Positions 6,553 through 13,024 of a stretch of DNA of 13,024 nucleotides are shown here, piece by piece. Within the stretch, counting starts at the first letter, position 1; the number at the start of each line of letters is the position of its first letter. The stretch comes from Candidatus Manganitrophaceae bacterium. GTDB lineage: Bacteria > Nitrospirota > Nitrospiria > SBBL01 > Manganitrophaceae. The stretch is from positions 1-13,024 of the forward strand of contig SCUR01000441.1 of NCBI GenBank assembly GCA_004297235.1, given 5' to 3'. A program made the translations under genes and the position numbers. Under the pieces are notes generated by a model, which searched no databases, was not told the origin of the DNA, and worked only from the letters and a program-made list of their open reading frames with translations.

Positions 6553-7105
6553 CGAAATCATTCAGAAAACCCCGATCACGAAAGACGATTGGATTCGCGG
6601 CTCGGCCGATGCGCCGGTGACGATGCTTGAGTACGGCGATTTCGAGTGCCCTTATTGCGGAATGGCGTTCCCGGTGCTGCACCGCTTGGTGGATGAAGAT
6701 CCGGAGACGATCCGGCTCGTCTATCGGCACTTCCCGATCACGAACATTCATCCCCGCGCCCTTCCCACGGCCGAGGCGGCCGAGGCGGCCGGCGCGCAGG
6801 GAAAGTTCTGGGAGATGCACGACCTGCTCTTCACCCATCAAGATCGGCTCGAAGATGAAGATCTGCTCGCATATGCCGATGCGATCGGACTCGATATCGA
6901 CCGCTTCGCTCGAGAGATGAGCGCCGGCCGCTACCGGAAAGAGGTAAAGGGGAACTTCCGCAAAGGCATTCAGGACGGCGTGAACGGAACCCCGACGATT
7001 TTTATCAACCGGTTGCGCTATGACGGCCCCCGAGACTACGAGTCGATGCGGGCGGCGATCGCCGCCATCCTGCGAACGGAGCGGGCCCAGCGGCGCGCGG
7101 CGTAA
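6545..7105 (+). CDS. DsbA-family thioredoxin-like protein (CPYC), cytoplasmic
   Basis: A 186-residue DsbA-fold (Thioredoxin_4-type) protein. The redox site CPYC is at 35-38 after the EYGDFE strand, and the cis-Pro loop is NGTPTIFIN at 148-155, with the helical insertion of the DsbA fold between them. No signal peptide or membrane anchor is present, so unlike classical DsbA it probably acts in the cytoplasm. Similar domains are also found fused to Na+/H+ antiporters and as stand-alone oxidoreductases. ATG 6545 has GGAGG (6534-6538) six bases upstream; the frame is open further upstream but without such a site. The 8-bp overlap with the peroxiredoxin gene makes it the obvious candidate electron donor for, or partner of, that one-cysteine enzyme; this is inference. 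Confidence 0.88.
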   Translation: MLDEIIQKTPITKDDWIRGSADAPVTMLEYGDFECPYCGMAFPVLHRLVDEDPETIRLVYRHFPITNIHPRALPTAEAAEAAGAQGKFWEMHDLLFTHQDRLEDEDLLAYADAIGLDIDRFAREMSAGRYRKEVKGNFRKGIQDGVNGTPTIFINRLRYDGPRDYESMRAAIAAILRTERAQRRAA

Positions 7106-7106
7106 C

Positions 7107-7142
7107 CGAACGCGGTGCAAGCCTCACCCGTCGTTGCGTTCG
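7107..7142 (+). terminator. Hairpin after the peroxiredoxin-DsbA pair, possible terminator
   Basis: Starting just after the stop codon at 7105, CGAACGC (7107-7113) pairs perfectly with GCGTTCG (7136-7142). An inner stem GGTG (7114-7117) pairs with CACC (7125-7128), leaving a one-sided seven-base bulge. No T-run follows, so this would be a factor-dependent terminator or 3'-end stabilising hairpin rather than a classic intrinsic terminator. Confidence 0.35.
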
Positions 7143-7232
7143 CCTAATGCAGGTGGACGATGAGATCCATTCTGGGTCCTGGCGGCGAAAGGGTTCGGCA
7201 ACGGGTGTGCATCGCGCTCACCAAGGTGCTCT

Positions 7233-8234
7233 ATGACTCAAAAAAAACCAACATCCCGAATTCCCAAAATTCCAGAAACGATGCAGGCCGCCGCGATTGA
7301 CCGATTCGGTCCGCCGTCGGTCTTGACGCTTCGTACACTTCCGGTGCCGGAGCCGGGGCCGCACGAGGTGATGATCGCGCTGCATGCGGCCGGCGTCGGC
7401 ATTTGGGACGCGCGGATGCGCGACGGCGCCTGGTGGCCCACCGACGATCCGACCTTTCCGATCGTGCTGGGGACCGACGGCGCGGGAACCGTCGCCGCGA
7501 AAGGGCCGCGCGTCCGGCGCTTTCAGATCGGCGACCGGGTGTGGGCCTATGAATATGCCAATCCGAAGGGGGGATTCTACGCCGAATATGTGGCGGTCGA
7601 CGCCGACCAGGTCGGGCGCGCGCCGACGCAGCTCGATCTGCTGGAGGCGGGCGCCTCCGCGGTCACCGGGTTGACGGCGCTCCAGGGGATCGACGATGTG
7701 CTGCGGGTCGGTCCCGCAAAGACTGTCTTGATCTTCGGAGCCTCCGGCGCGGTCGGCTCCCTGGCGGTGCAGTTCGCAAAGCGCCGGAAAGCGCGCGTCT
7801 TGGGAACGGCGTCGGGCCGCGACGCGGCGAGGCTCGTCCGGCGGCTCGGCGCCGACGCGGTGATCGACGCCCGGAGCGGCGACGCCGTCGAGCAACTTCG
7901 GGCGCTCGCGCCGGACGGGATCGACGCGCTCCTCGCACTGGCGGGCGGCGACCCCCTCGGCCGCCTGCTTCCTCTCGTGCGCGCCGGCGGATGGATCGCC
8001 TATCCCAACGGCGTCGAGCCCGAACCGAAGCCGCGCCCCAGTGTCCGTGTGCGCGCCTACGACGCCGTCGCCGGACCGCGCGAGTTCGCCCGGCTCGATC
8101 AGGCTGTGGCCGAGGCGAAGCTCCGAGTGCCGATTGCCGCGGTCTACCCGTTGGAACAAGCGGCGCAGGCGCACGAACGGATCGAAAAGGGGCATGTCCT
8201 CGGTAGAATTGCGCTGCAGATTCGCGGCCGGTGA
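7233..8234 (+). CDS. MDR-family NADPH:quinone reductase-like / zinc-less alcohol dehydrogenase
   Basis: A 333-residue medium-chain dehydrogenase/reductase predicted to reduce a quinone, enone or carbonyl with NADPH in the cytoplasm; the substrate is unknown. The N-terminal GroES-like domain covers about 18-125 (VPEPGPHEVMI, then GTDGAGTV at 80-87 and QIGDRVWAY at 98-106). The Rossmann domain begins at VLIFGASGAVGSLAVQFAK (165-183), the AxxGxxG loop typical of quinone oxidoreductases. The catalytic-zinc Cys/His ligands and the structural-zinc four-Cys lobe of alcohol dehydrogenases are absent; the protein has no cysteine in the usual positions. ATG 7233 follows AAGGTG (7223-7228) at four bases; an internal ATG at 7281 matches the usual family start but has no SD. 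A 127-bp gap separates it from the DsbA-fold gene, so it may be transcribed separately. It is convergent with the heparinase-like gene, 45 bp apart. Confidence 0.88.
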   Translation: MTQKKPTSRIPKIPETMQAAAIDRFGPPSVLTLRTLPVPEPGPHEVMIALHAAGVGIWDARMRDGAWWPTDDPTFPIVLGTDGAGTVAAKGPRVRRFQIGDRVWAYEYANPKGGFYAEYVAVDADQVGRAPTQLDLLEAGASAVTGLTALQGIDDVLRVGPAKTVLIFGASGAVGSLAVQFAKRRKARVLGTASGRDAARLVRRLGADAVIDARSGDAVEQLRALAPDGIDALLALAGGDPLGRLLPLVRAGGWIAYPNGVEPEPKPRPSVRVRAYDAVAGPREFARLDQAVAEAKLRVPIAAVYPLEQAAQAHERIEKGHVLGRIALQIRGR

Positions 8235-8279
8235 CGGCCCGATTTTACGTTCGCCGAGAAAAAGCGACCGTCTCCTCGT

Positions 8280-10496
8280 CTAGAGCCGGAAATAGACCAG
8301 CCATAATCCCACCCCCGCCCATCCGACGATATTCAGCACCCGGAAGCCGAAGTAGAATCTTGCGACGGCCCGCCGGCAGACAAAAAAGAAGATCTCTTGC
8401 AGAAGAAAGATCGCGACGAGGTATCGGGTGATCTTTACCCGGTAATCGAAGAGGTTGTTGTAGCGGTATTTCACGGCCGCAGTCTCATAGGCGGCGCGGA
8501 TCTTCTCCAACGGGCCTTGGATCTCCGGCCCGGGGAGCAGCGCGATCTCTTGAGGGGGGCGGCCCGCTTCGTCGATACGGACCCGCTCCCCTTCCCGCCC
8601 GATCTGAACCCTGCCCGACTCGGTCGGAAGCGCGATGCTCCAATGATCCGGGTCCTCCCAAGATTGCATGGCCGGGGCGCCGGCGAGCTTCACACCGGCG
8701 CTTCCGGGCGCTTCGAGGGACCAGAGGGTCGCCGCCCAGGAGCCGTTGACCGGCTGCTCCACCACCACGGCGGGGGCGGGCACGTTGAAATAGTCGACCA
8801 CCTCCCAGCCGCCGAAGGGGTCCATGCTCCCCTTGAGCTGTTTTATTTTCGTATTCTCCGAGGCGAGGATGAACGCCTTCAGCCGCAGCGGACTCTCTTT
8901 CACCTTCAAATCATACGCGCCCGGCGTCGGCCCTTCGCTCAAATCGACCTGATGGGACGCGGTCCAGGCGGTGGCCGTCCGGTCGCCGGCGCGACCCGTC
9001 GCGGAGTCGACAATCACCCAGAGATTCGGCCTCCAATGAACGACCTGCCGATGGGCGACATACGCTCCCGGCCCCCGTCTCTCCAGATCGACGACCGCCG
9101 CCCGCTCCGCCTCGCCGTATGAGCGCAACCTGGCGCTTCGGACACTCTCCGCCGGCTCCTCGATCAAGTGGGGCGCATTCGACCCCATCCACGAAACCGC
9201 CTCCTCCCGGCCCTTTTCTCCATAAGGCCAGTATCCCACGTTCGTCCACCAGGTTTGTCCCCCCGCCCAGAGCGAGACGCTCATCTCATCGGCATGCTTG
9301 TGGCCGTGGCCGGGGAAATAAGACCAGGCGACGGCGGATTGATTCAATGGCCGGGGATCGGGCCAGCGATCCAATCCGTTCCACCAGAGGGCGTATCCGG
9401 AGATCGGATAGAGGCTCGCCGCTCTTTTGGGGAGAGAGTCGATTTTATCGTCGAGAACCTCCCCCGGCCCGTCCGTTTCCAAACCCCGGACCCGGGGACC
9501 GTAGGGGTCTTGGAGGCTGACCGTGTCTCCCAACATCGGCAACGAGCCGTCGGGACGCTTCAACTGAGCATAAAAATCTTTCCCCCGCCGATATTTCTCT
9601 TTCCACGCTTCCGGGGCCGGCATCTTCATCAGATCCAAATATTTTAAGGCCGCGCTGATCATCTGCATCCCTTCCCGGTGATATCCGGGAGAATGCTCCA
9701 AAATCACCCCCTCGTCGCTCATGTAGAAGAGCATCTGCTCCCGCATTCGGGAGAGGGCCACCCGCTTGTATTTTTCGACCTCGGGAAGATCGGGGAAGGC
9801 GATACAGAGATGCCAGAGGGCGAGGTTCTGCATGATCCCATGGTTCGTTGAGAAGGTAAAATGGGCGGGGTCGGCCAACAACCGGGCGCTGCGCGCGACC
9901 ATCAGCAAGATCGCCTTGGCCGTTTCGGGATCATAACGCGGATGGCTGCGGTAGACGCGCCAGAACTGCGCCAGGACCGGGATGCGCGCGGAGATCGCAT
10001 GGTTATTCCAAAGAAGCCCCTTCGGGAACCACGCCGTCCGCTCATAGGCGGCCCATCCGAGAATGATGTCCCGGGCCGTCATCAGGTACTTCTCCTCTTT
10101 GGTCCGCTGATATGCATCGGTCAGCACTTTGGGGACGACAAAAGCGGCCAAAGAAAGCTGCGAGGTGGGCAGCCCCTTCTCGACATCCTCGGCGCTAAAT
10201 GGAACGTGAAACTTTCCGGAAAACTTTTTCGCAATCTCGATCTCCCCCCGCATCATCTTTTCCGCGGCGGCGATCAATTCATCGTCGTTTTTCCACAATG
10301 GCTTCAAACCCAAGCTGAATTCCTCCAGCTCCCGGAACACCGCCTCCTCCGGCTGCCGCCGGGCCTGATCGACCATCGCCTCGGTGATTCGGTCGTTGGG
10401 AATGTAGTTGTGCTCAACCTCAGGAAGCCAAATCCGAACGAAGACCAGCAGCGGGACCGCATAGAAAAAGAGCTGCGCGAACAACCTTCTTGCCAT
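8280..10496 (-). CDS. Membrane-anchored heparinase II/III-like protein
   Basis: A 738-residue protein, probably a polysaccharide lyase-like enzyme outside the cytoplasm. One N-terminal hydrophobic segment (about 6-24) precedes a helical, alginate-lyase-like domain with WNNHAISAR (163-171), FSTNHGIMQN (215-224) and EHSPGYHREG (267-276). Then comes the beta-rich heparinase II/III domain, opening with FPGHGHKHADEMSVSLWAGG (394-413), where the His-x-His and Asp/Glu match the family signature. Two more hydrophobic segments lie at the C-terminus (about 691-706 and 719-735), separated by a basic loop. Such terminal anchors are not part of the standard secreted lyases. Candidate catalytic residues (Asn165/His219, Tyr272, His399/His401) are inferred from family pattern. 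ATG 10496 has AGGAG about 12 bases upstream; ATG 10520 (eight residues longer) is the alternative. Substrate unknown. It follows the 4-TM protein gene by 10-34 bases, so they are likely cotranscribed. Confidence 0.82.
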   Translation of the reverse strand: MARRLFAQLFFYAVPLLVFVRIWLPEVEHNYIPNDRITEAMVDQARRQPEEAVFRELEEFSLGLKPLWKNDDELIAAAEKMMRGEIEIAKKFSGKFHVPFSAEDVEKGLPTSQLSLAAFVVPKVLTDAYQRTKEEKYLMTARDIILGWAAYERTAWFPKGLLWNNHAISARIPVLAQFWRVYRSHPRYDPETAKAILLMVARSARLLADPAHFTFSTNHGIMQNLALWHLCIAFPDLPEVEKYKRVALSRMREQMLFYMSDEGVILEHSPGYHREGMQMISAALKYLDLMKMPAPEAWKEKYRRGKDFYAQLKRPDGSLPMLGDTVSLQDPYGPRVRGLETDGPGEVLDDKIDSLPKRAASLYPISGYALWWNGLDRWPDPRPLNQSAVAWSYFPGHGHKHADEMSVSLWAGGQTWWTNVGYWPYGEKGREEAVSWMGSNAPHLIEEPAESVRSARLRSYGEAERAAVVDLERRGPGAYVAHRQVVHWRPNLWVIVDSATGRAGDRTATAWTASHQVDLSEGPTPGAYDLKVKESPLRLKAFILASENTKIKQLKGSMDPFGGWEVVDYFNVPAPAVVVEQPVNGSWAATLWSLEAPGSAGVKLAGAPAMQSWEDPDHWSIALPTESGRVQIGREGERVRIDEAGRPPQEIALLPGPEIQGPLEKIRAAYETAAVKYRYNNLFDYRVKITRYLVAIFLLQEIFFFVCRRAVARFYFGFRVLNIVGWAGVGLWLVYFRL

Positions 10497-10530
10497 CGTT
10501 GAGCCTGTCTCCTGTTCCATTCGTCGTGAT

Positions 10531-11013
10531 TTATTTTTCCTGGAGCGGATCTTCCTTCGGTTCGAATCGGAAGGGTCGATCTTCGGAAAGGGGGAGCGGG
10601 CGCTTTTCTCGCGAAGGGGGAGCGGATTGCATTTGACACAGTGACCGGAAGCCGTAAAGCTGAACGGCGCCCCAGAAAAACTCGAACGCCGCAAAACCCC
10701 AGAGGACCGGGGTGACATGGTATCCGACCAGATAGTAGATCATCCAGGTGAAGAAGAGGATCCTCCCGAACGCATCGAACAGGCCGAGGATCGGCTCGGG
10801 ACGCCGGATGCGCAACACGGCCCACATCACGACGATGCTGCCGAGCAGGTTGGCGAAAAAAACGTGAAGCGGCTCAAACGCCGGAAGCGGGGACACGGTT
10901 CCCAACACCGTATGCACGAGAGAGAAAGACCAGGGGGTCGCGAACGGAGCGGTGACGATCAGATCGTAGATCGCGCCGGCCCGGACCCACTGACGATATC
11001 GATGCGACGACAC
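10531..11013 (-). CDS. Small 4-TM integral membrane protein, function unknown
   Basis: A 160-residue protein I do not recognise. Hydrophobic segments lie at about 12-40, 49-69, 81-98 and 102-120, predicting four membrane helices, followed by a charged, proline-rich, probably soluble tail (about 130-160). Notable stretches are YDLIVTAPFATPW (16-28) near the front and FEFFWGAVQLYG (110-121) in the last helix. There is no obvious catalytic motif; helix 1 begins without a cleavable signal. The start is GTG 11013, well supported by GGAG (11019-11022) five bases upstream. Its TAA stop is just upstream of the heparinase-like gene on the same strand, so it may help place, anchor or supply that enzyme; this is context inference only. 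A long hairpin lies 9 bases upstream of its SD. Confidence 0.75.
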   Translation of the reverse strand: MSSHRYRQWVRAGAIYDLIVTAPFATPWSFSLVHTVLGTVSPLPAFEPLHVFFANLLGSIVVMWAVLRIRRPEPILGLFDAFGRILFFTWMIYYLVGYHVTPVLWGFAAFEFFWGAVQLYGFRSLCQMQSAPPSREKRPLPLSEDRPFRFEPKEDPLQEK

Positions 11014-11031
11014 GGAGACTCCGAAGACAAC

Positions 11032-11074
11032 GGGGGAAAGGTCCGGCTTACGGGAAGCCGAATCCCTTTCCCCC
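11032..11074 (-). other. Long two-part hairpin between FKBP and 4-TM genes
   Basis: GGGGGAAAGG (11032-11041) pairs perfectly with CCTTTCCCCC (11065-11074), and inside it CGGCTT (11044-11049) pairs with AAGCCG (11055-11060) around a five-base loop, separated by a small internal loop. It stands 37 bases after the FKBP stop and 9 bases before the SD of the 4-TM gene. There is no strong U-tract on the minus-strand exit side (it reads GTTGTCTTC), so it may be a weak terminator of the FKBP transcript, an RNA-stabilising element or a translation-control element. Confidence 0.5.
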
Positions 11075-11111
11075 TGGATCCGAAAGATCAGAACCGCTCA
11101 CCCATTCGGCC

Positions 11112-11825
11112 TTACTGTTTGGGTGTTTTGGCTTCGTCCTGAATCGAGAGAAGCTCCACCTCGAAGATCAGCGTCGCGTTCGGTCCGATCGCCTGTCCGG
11201 CACCGCGGGGGCCGTACGCAAGGGCCGGCGGAACCACAAGCTGCCATTTCGAGCCGACCGGCATCAACTGCAGCGCCTCGGTCCAACCGGGGATCACCCC
11301 TTGAACGGGGAAACTGGCCGGCTCCCCGCGCTTGTACGAGCTGTCGAACTCGGTCCCGTCGACGAGGGTTCCTTTATAATTGGTCGTGACGGTGTCGGTC
11401 GCCTTCGGCTTCTTCCCGGTGCCGGCGGTGATGATTTTATATTGCAGTCCGCTGGGAAGGGTGACGACCCCTTTCTTCTTCTTGTTCTCGGCCTGAAACG
11501 CATTCCCTTCTTTCAGATTTTTTTCCCCGATCTCTTTGGCCTGCGCGGCGACCTTGGCCTGCATCTCCTGCCGAAAGGTCGTCATCACCGCTTGGATCTC
11601 CTCATCCGTCAGAAGGTGTTTTCCGCCGGAGAGGGCATCCTGGATCCCTTGCGTCAAGAGTTTCGGATCGATCTCGATCGACTGCTCTTTAAAGTTTCTC
11701 CCGATATCCAATCCGATGGCGTAGCTGACTTTGTCCTTTTGGGTCTTCAGGTCCGCTTTATCGGCCGCATAAGCCGAGACGGAGAGAAGTCCTAAACCGA
11801 GAATAGCGATGAATCGAACTAACAT
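11112..11825 (-). CDS. FKBP-type peptidyl-prolyl cis-trans isomerase, exported (FkpA/Mip-like)
   Basis: Catalyses cis-trans isomerisation of X-Pro bonds and assists folding of exported proteins, probably in the periplasm. The 237-residue precursor has a Sec signal (basic LVR, hydrophobic core to about 17, cleavage likely after SAYA at 20). An FKBP_N dimerisation region follows at about 25-125, beginning KVSYAIGLDIG and ending in a Lys-rich helix. The FKBP_C catalytic domain spans about 137-228: Tyr150 in VTTNYKG, VDGTEFDSSY (155-164), VIPGWTEAL (177-185), the AYG Tyr204 and terminal LIFEVELL (219-226). These match the drug- and proline-binding pocket residues of the family. The frame is open far upstream, but ATG 11825 is clearly right: AAGGAG lies five bases before it and the signal peptide begins there. 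It is preceded by a 468-bp gene-free stretch with a promoter. Confidence 0.93.
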   Translation of the reverse strand: MLVRFIAILGLGLLSVSAYAADKADLKTQKDKVSYAIGLDIGRNFKEQSIEIDPKLLTQGIQDALSGGKHLLTDEEIQAVMTTFRQEMQAKVAAQAKEIGEKNLKEGNAFQAENKKKKGVVTLPSGLQYKIITAGTGKKPKATDTVTTNYKGTLVDGTEFDSSYKRGEPASFPVQGVIPGWTEALQLMPVGSKWQLVVPPALAYGPRGAGQAIGPNATLIFEVELLSIQDEAKTPKQ

Positions 11826-11843
11826 GAACGCTCCTTTTGTTTG

Positions 11844-11870
11844 GATCGATCCTCTGATCCATTGATCCAT
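11844..11870. repeat. GATC-rich short tandem repeat in the FKBP leader
   Basis: Two perfect copies of TGATCCAT stand in tandem at 11855-11862 and 11863-11870, next to the palindrome GGATCGATCC (11843-11852). This puts four GATC sites in 24 bp, just upstream of the FKBP SD. It could form alternative small hairpins in the leader or be a methylation-sensitive site; no function is shown. Confidence 0.5.
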
Positions 11871-11960
11871 TTGGATTCTTTTCTTATTCGCGCTTGTCAT
11901 GGGACCGGCGAATACACCATCACGCCGCATAGTACCCGGCTGCCAGACGTAACGGCCACT

Positions 11961-11989
11961 AAAATACACTTTCTGAGCGCAATTGACAA
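11961..11989 (-). promoter_or_regulatory. Sigma70-like promoter for the FKBP isomerase gene
   Basis: On the minus strand, TTGTCA (11984-11989; five of six to the -35 consensus), a 17-bp spacer and TATTTT (11961-11966; four of six). Transcription would start near 11954, giving a leader of about 130 bases before ATG 11825. The leader contains the GATC-rich tandem repeat at 11844-11870. The call rests on box match and position only. Confidence 0.5.
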
Positions 11990-12293
11990 CCCACCTGAGG
12001 ACGAAACCGAAATAGCGTCTAGGCCGGGGCGAAGGGGACGCGGCGCGAACGCGATCGCCCAAAATGGGGGGGAGAGCACCGGGTCCGAAACTCTAGGATC
12101 TTCTTTGTCGGTTCAGGACGATAGTCGAAACGTGAGACACAGTTGCGTTTCCGAAAAGACCCGCCCCTCCGAAAGAGCATATAAATCGTCAAACGACTCC
12201 GTTTCGCGGCAAATATATGTCACGGTCTTCACAAGTGTCCTAATTGGGGCATCCTCTTTCTATTTTTCTTGATACAGATTTTCTCCTTGAGTC
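11990..12293. other. Gene-free stretch upstream of the FKBP promoter
   Basis: About 300 bp (468 bp counting the FKBP leader and promoter) with no convincing gene. It looks less GC-rich than its neighbours, with a run of seven G at 12065-12071 and AT-rich patches near 12180-12220 and 12260-12290. TCCGAAA occurs three times (12084-12090, 12150-12156, 12168-12174). Open frames exist on both strands but have no SD, no coding-like composition and no recognisable motif. I see no clear terminator for the cupin transcript that enters it from the right. A small RNA or regulatory sites cannot be excluded. Confidence 0.4.
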
Positions 12294-12782
12294 TCACTCT
12301 TCCCCATCGTAGTAATCCAACTCCTCGGCCCCATTCGGCCGGATCACCCTCCGCTCGGGCGAGCGCACAAGCCACTTCTTGGTGTCCGGATAGTAGGCCG
12401 ACTCTCCGATCGGATTGTCCGCGACCACGTATAGAACAAGATCCGTTGAGCCGTTATTGATCAACTGATGCGGCTGATCGGGCTCGAAAAGAAATGCATC
12501 GCCCACTTCGATCGAAGTCGTCCCCTCTTGATGCCGAACCTGTCCCGCGCCGGAGATCACGTGGTAGAACTCCCACTGCGCGCTGTGGGAGTGATAAGGG
12601 GAGTGGATCTTTCCCGGAGGGATGCGGCAGATCTCCACATCGAACGGATGCCGCTCTTTCAGATCCATCGACGAAGGCTTGCGCCCCAACGCAACGGAGA
12701 TCTCTTTGCTCGCCCCGCCGAACTTTCCTTTCGGCGACAACCAAGACTCCTCGGCAATATCCTTCACATTCATCTTGCGCAT
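12294..12782 (-). CDS. Cupin-domain protein
   Basis: A 162-residue single-domain cupin (small beta-barrel, probably binding a metal ion). Cupin motif 1 is HSHSAQWEFYHVISGAG (64-80) with metal ligands His64, His66 and Glu71. Motif 2 is GDAFLFEPDQPHQLIN (94-109) with the fourth ligand His105. All four ligands are intact, so metal binding is likely. Enzymatic role is open: cupins include dioxygenases, isomerases and sugar- or ligand-binding proteins. The flanks hold a Lys/Ser-rich N-terminus and an acidic tail ending DYYDGEE. ATG 12782 has GAGGAG nine bases upstream, overlapping the stop region of the VOC gene; ATG 12773 is possible. It lies 6 bp after the VOC-protein gene, so the two are almost surely one transcript. 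Confidence 0.87.
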   Translation of the reverse strand: MRKMNVKDIAEESWLSPKGKFGGASKEISVALGRKPSSMDLKERHPFDVEICRIPPGKIHSPYHSHSAQWEFYHVISGAGQVRHQEGTTSIEVGDAFLFEPDQPHQLINNGSTDLVLYVVADNPIGESAYYPDTKKWLVRSPERRVIRPNGAEELDYYDGEE

Positions 12783-12788
12783 GCAATC

Positions 12789-13024
12789 TTACTCCTCGAC
12801 GACCCACTGAGGATTCCAAGCAATCTCCCAGAGGTGCCCGTCCAAATCTTGGAAGTATCCGGCGTACCCTCCCCAAAAGCGGTCGCGCGCGGGATCCGTG
12901 ATGTTGGCCCCCGCCCTTTCGGCCTGCTTCATGATCGCATCGACCTCTTGTTTGGAGTTGACGATGTGGCCGATGGAAAAATCCGAGGGACTGCTCGGCG
13001 TGACGGGGACCTTCGCGTCCTTAG
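12789..13024 (-). CDS. VOC-family (glyoxalase/bleomycin-resistance-like) protein, truncated by window edge
   Basis: Only the C-terminal 77 residues lie in the window; the frame stays open to its end, so the start is outside. The visible part reads FSIGHIVNSKQEVDAIMKQ, then AERAGANITDP, then FWGGYAGYFQDLDGHLWEIAWNP and a short tail. This is the second half-module of a vicinal oxygen chelate fold: GHIV supplies the His-bearing strand, GYFQDLDGHLWEI is the hallmark C-terminal strand pair, and its Glu (in WEI) is the usual metal ligand. Members include glyoxalase I-like enzymes, ring-cleaving dioxygenases and antibiotic-binding proteins; which one this is cannot be told. The gene directly precedes the cupin gene (6 bp gap). 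Confidence 0.85.
   Translation of the reverse strand, partial: KDAKVPVTPSSPSDFSIGHIVNSKQEVDAIMKQAERAGANITDPARDRFWGGYAGYFQDLDGHLWEIAWNPQWVVEE

Noticed and set aside
7107..7142. The hairpin after the DsbA-fold gene as an integron attC site
   Set aside because: The stem is perfect, but the required core sites (RYYYAAC and GTTRRRY) are not at its ends and no gene-cassette structure or integrase is present.
11841..12272. Plus-strand open frame (143 codons) through the FKBP leader and gene-free stretch, ending in a hydrophobic segment
   Set aside because: No SD, no family resemblance, and it overlaps the FKBP leader and promoter. The hydrophobic end is short and arises in AT-rich sequence, so chance is likelier.
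1..13024. Search for CRISPR arrays, IS elements, att sites, tRNA or rRNA
   Set aside because: No regular repeat-spacer pattern, transposase or integrase motif, terminal inverted repeats or RNA-gene signature was seen; strand changes occur cleanly between intact genes.

Overview
The window is about 13 kb of GC-rich, densely packed bacterial chromosome. I see no phage, plasmid, insertion-sequence, CRISPR, tRNA or rRNA signal. Genes carry clear Shine-Dalgarno (SD) sites, alternative GTG/TTG starts are common, and the one clear secreted protein (an FKBP isomerase with a Sec signal peptide) suggests a Gram-negative envelope. The content fits an environmental, probably aerobic or stress-exposed bacterium. 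I cannot fix the phylum from sequence alone; Nitrospirota or a proteobacterial lineage are both possible guesses.

Layout, in four strand blocks. (1) Plus strand, 1-2058: the 3' part of an aldehyde dehydrogenase cut by the window edge, then a small F420-oxidoreductase-fold NAD(P)-binding protein. (2) Minus strand, 5926 down to 2064: SDR oxidoreductase, GNAT acetyltransferase, class I methyltransferase (with its own good sigma70-like promoter), ChrA-type chromate transporter, second GNAT. (3) Plus strand, 6055-8234: a one-cysteine peroxiredoxin overlapping a DsbA-fold thioredoxin-like gene, then a zinc-less MDR-type NAD(P)H oxidoreductase. (4) Minus strand, window end down to 8280: VOC/glyoxalase-like protein (cut by the window edge), cupin, a 468-bp gene-free stretch carrying the FKBP promoter, the FKBP isomerase, a 4-TM membrane protein, and a membrane-anchored heparinase II/III-like protein.

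How the genes may work together. Much of the window is detoxification and redox housekeeping: aldehyde oxidation, NAD(P)-dependent reductases, chromate export, peroxide reduction with a candidate thiol partner encoded in an overlapping gene, and a glyoxalase-like/cupin pair. The SDR-GNAT pair and the peroxiredoxin-thioredoxin pair diverge from one short intergenic region whose two candidate -10 boxes overlap and are flanked by inverted repeats, so joint regulation is plausible. The heparinase-like/4-TM pair looks like a small envelope or exopolysaccharide module.

I found no clear new multi-gene system. The best second-look items are the peroxiredoxin/DsbA-fold overlap, the divergent redox promoter with paired inverted repeats, the double-anchored heparinase-like enzyme with its 4-TM partner, and the long hairpin just upstream of that partner's SD.
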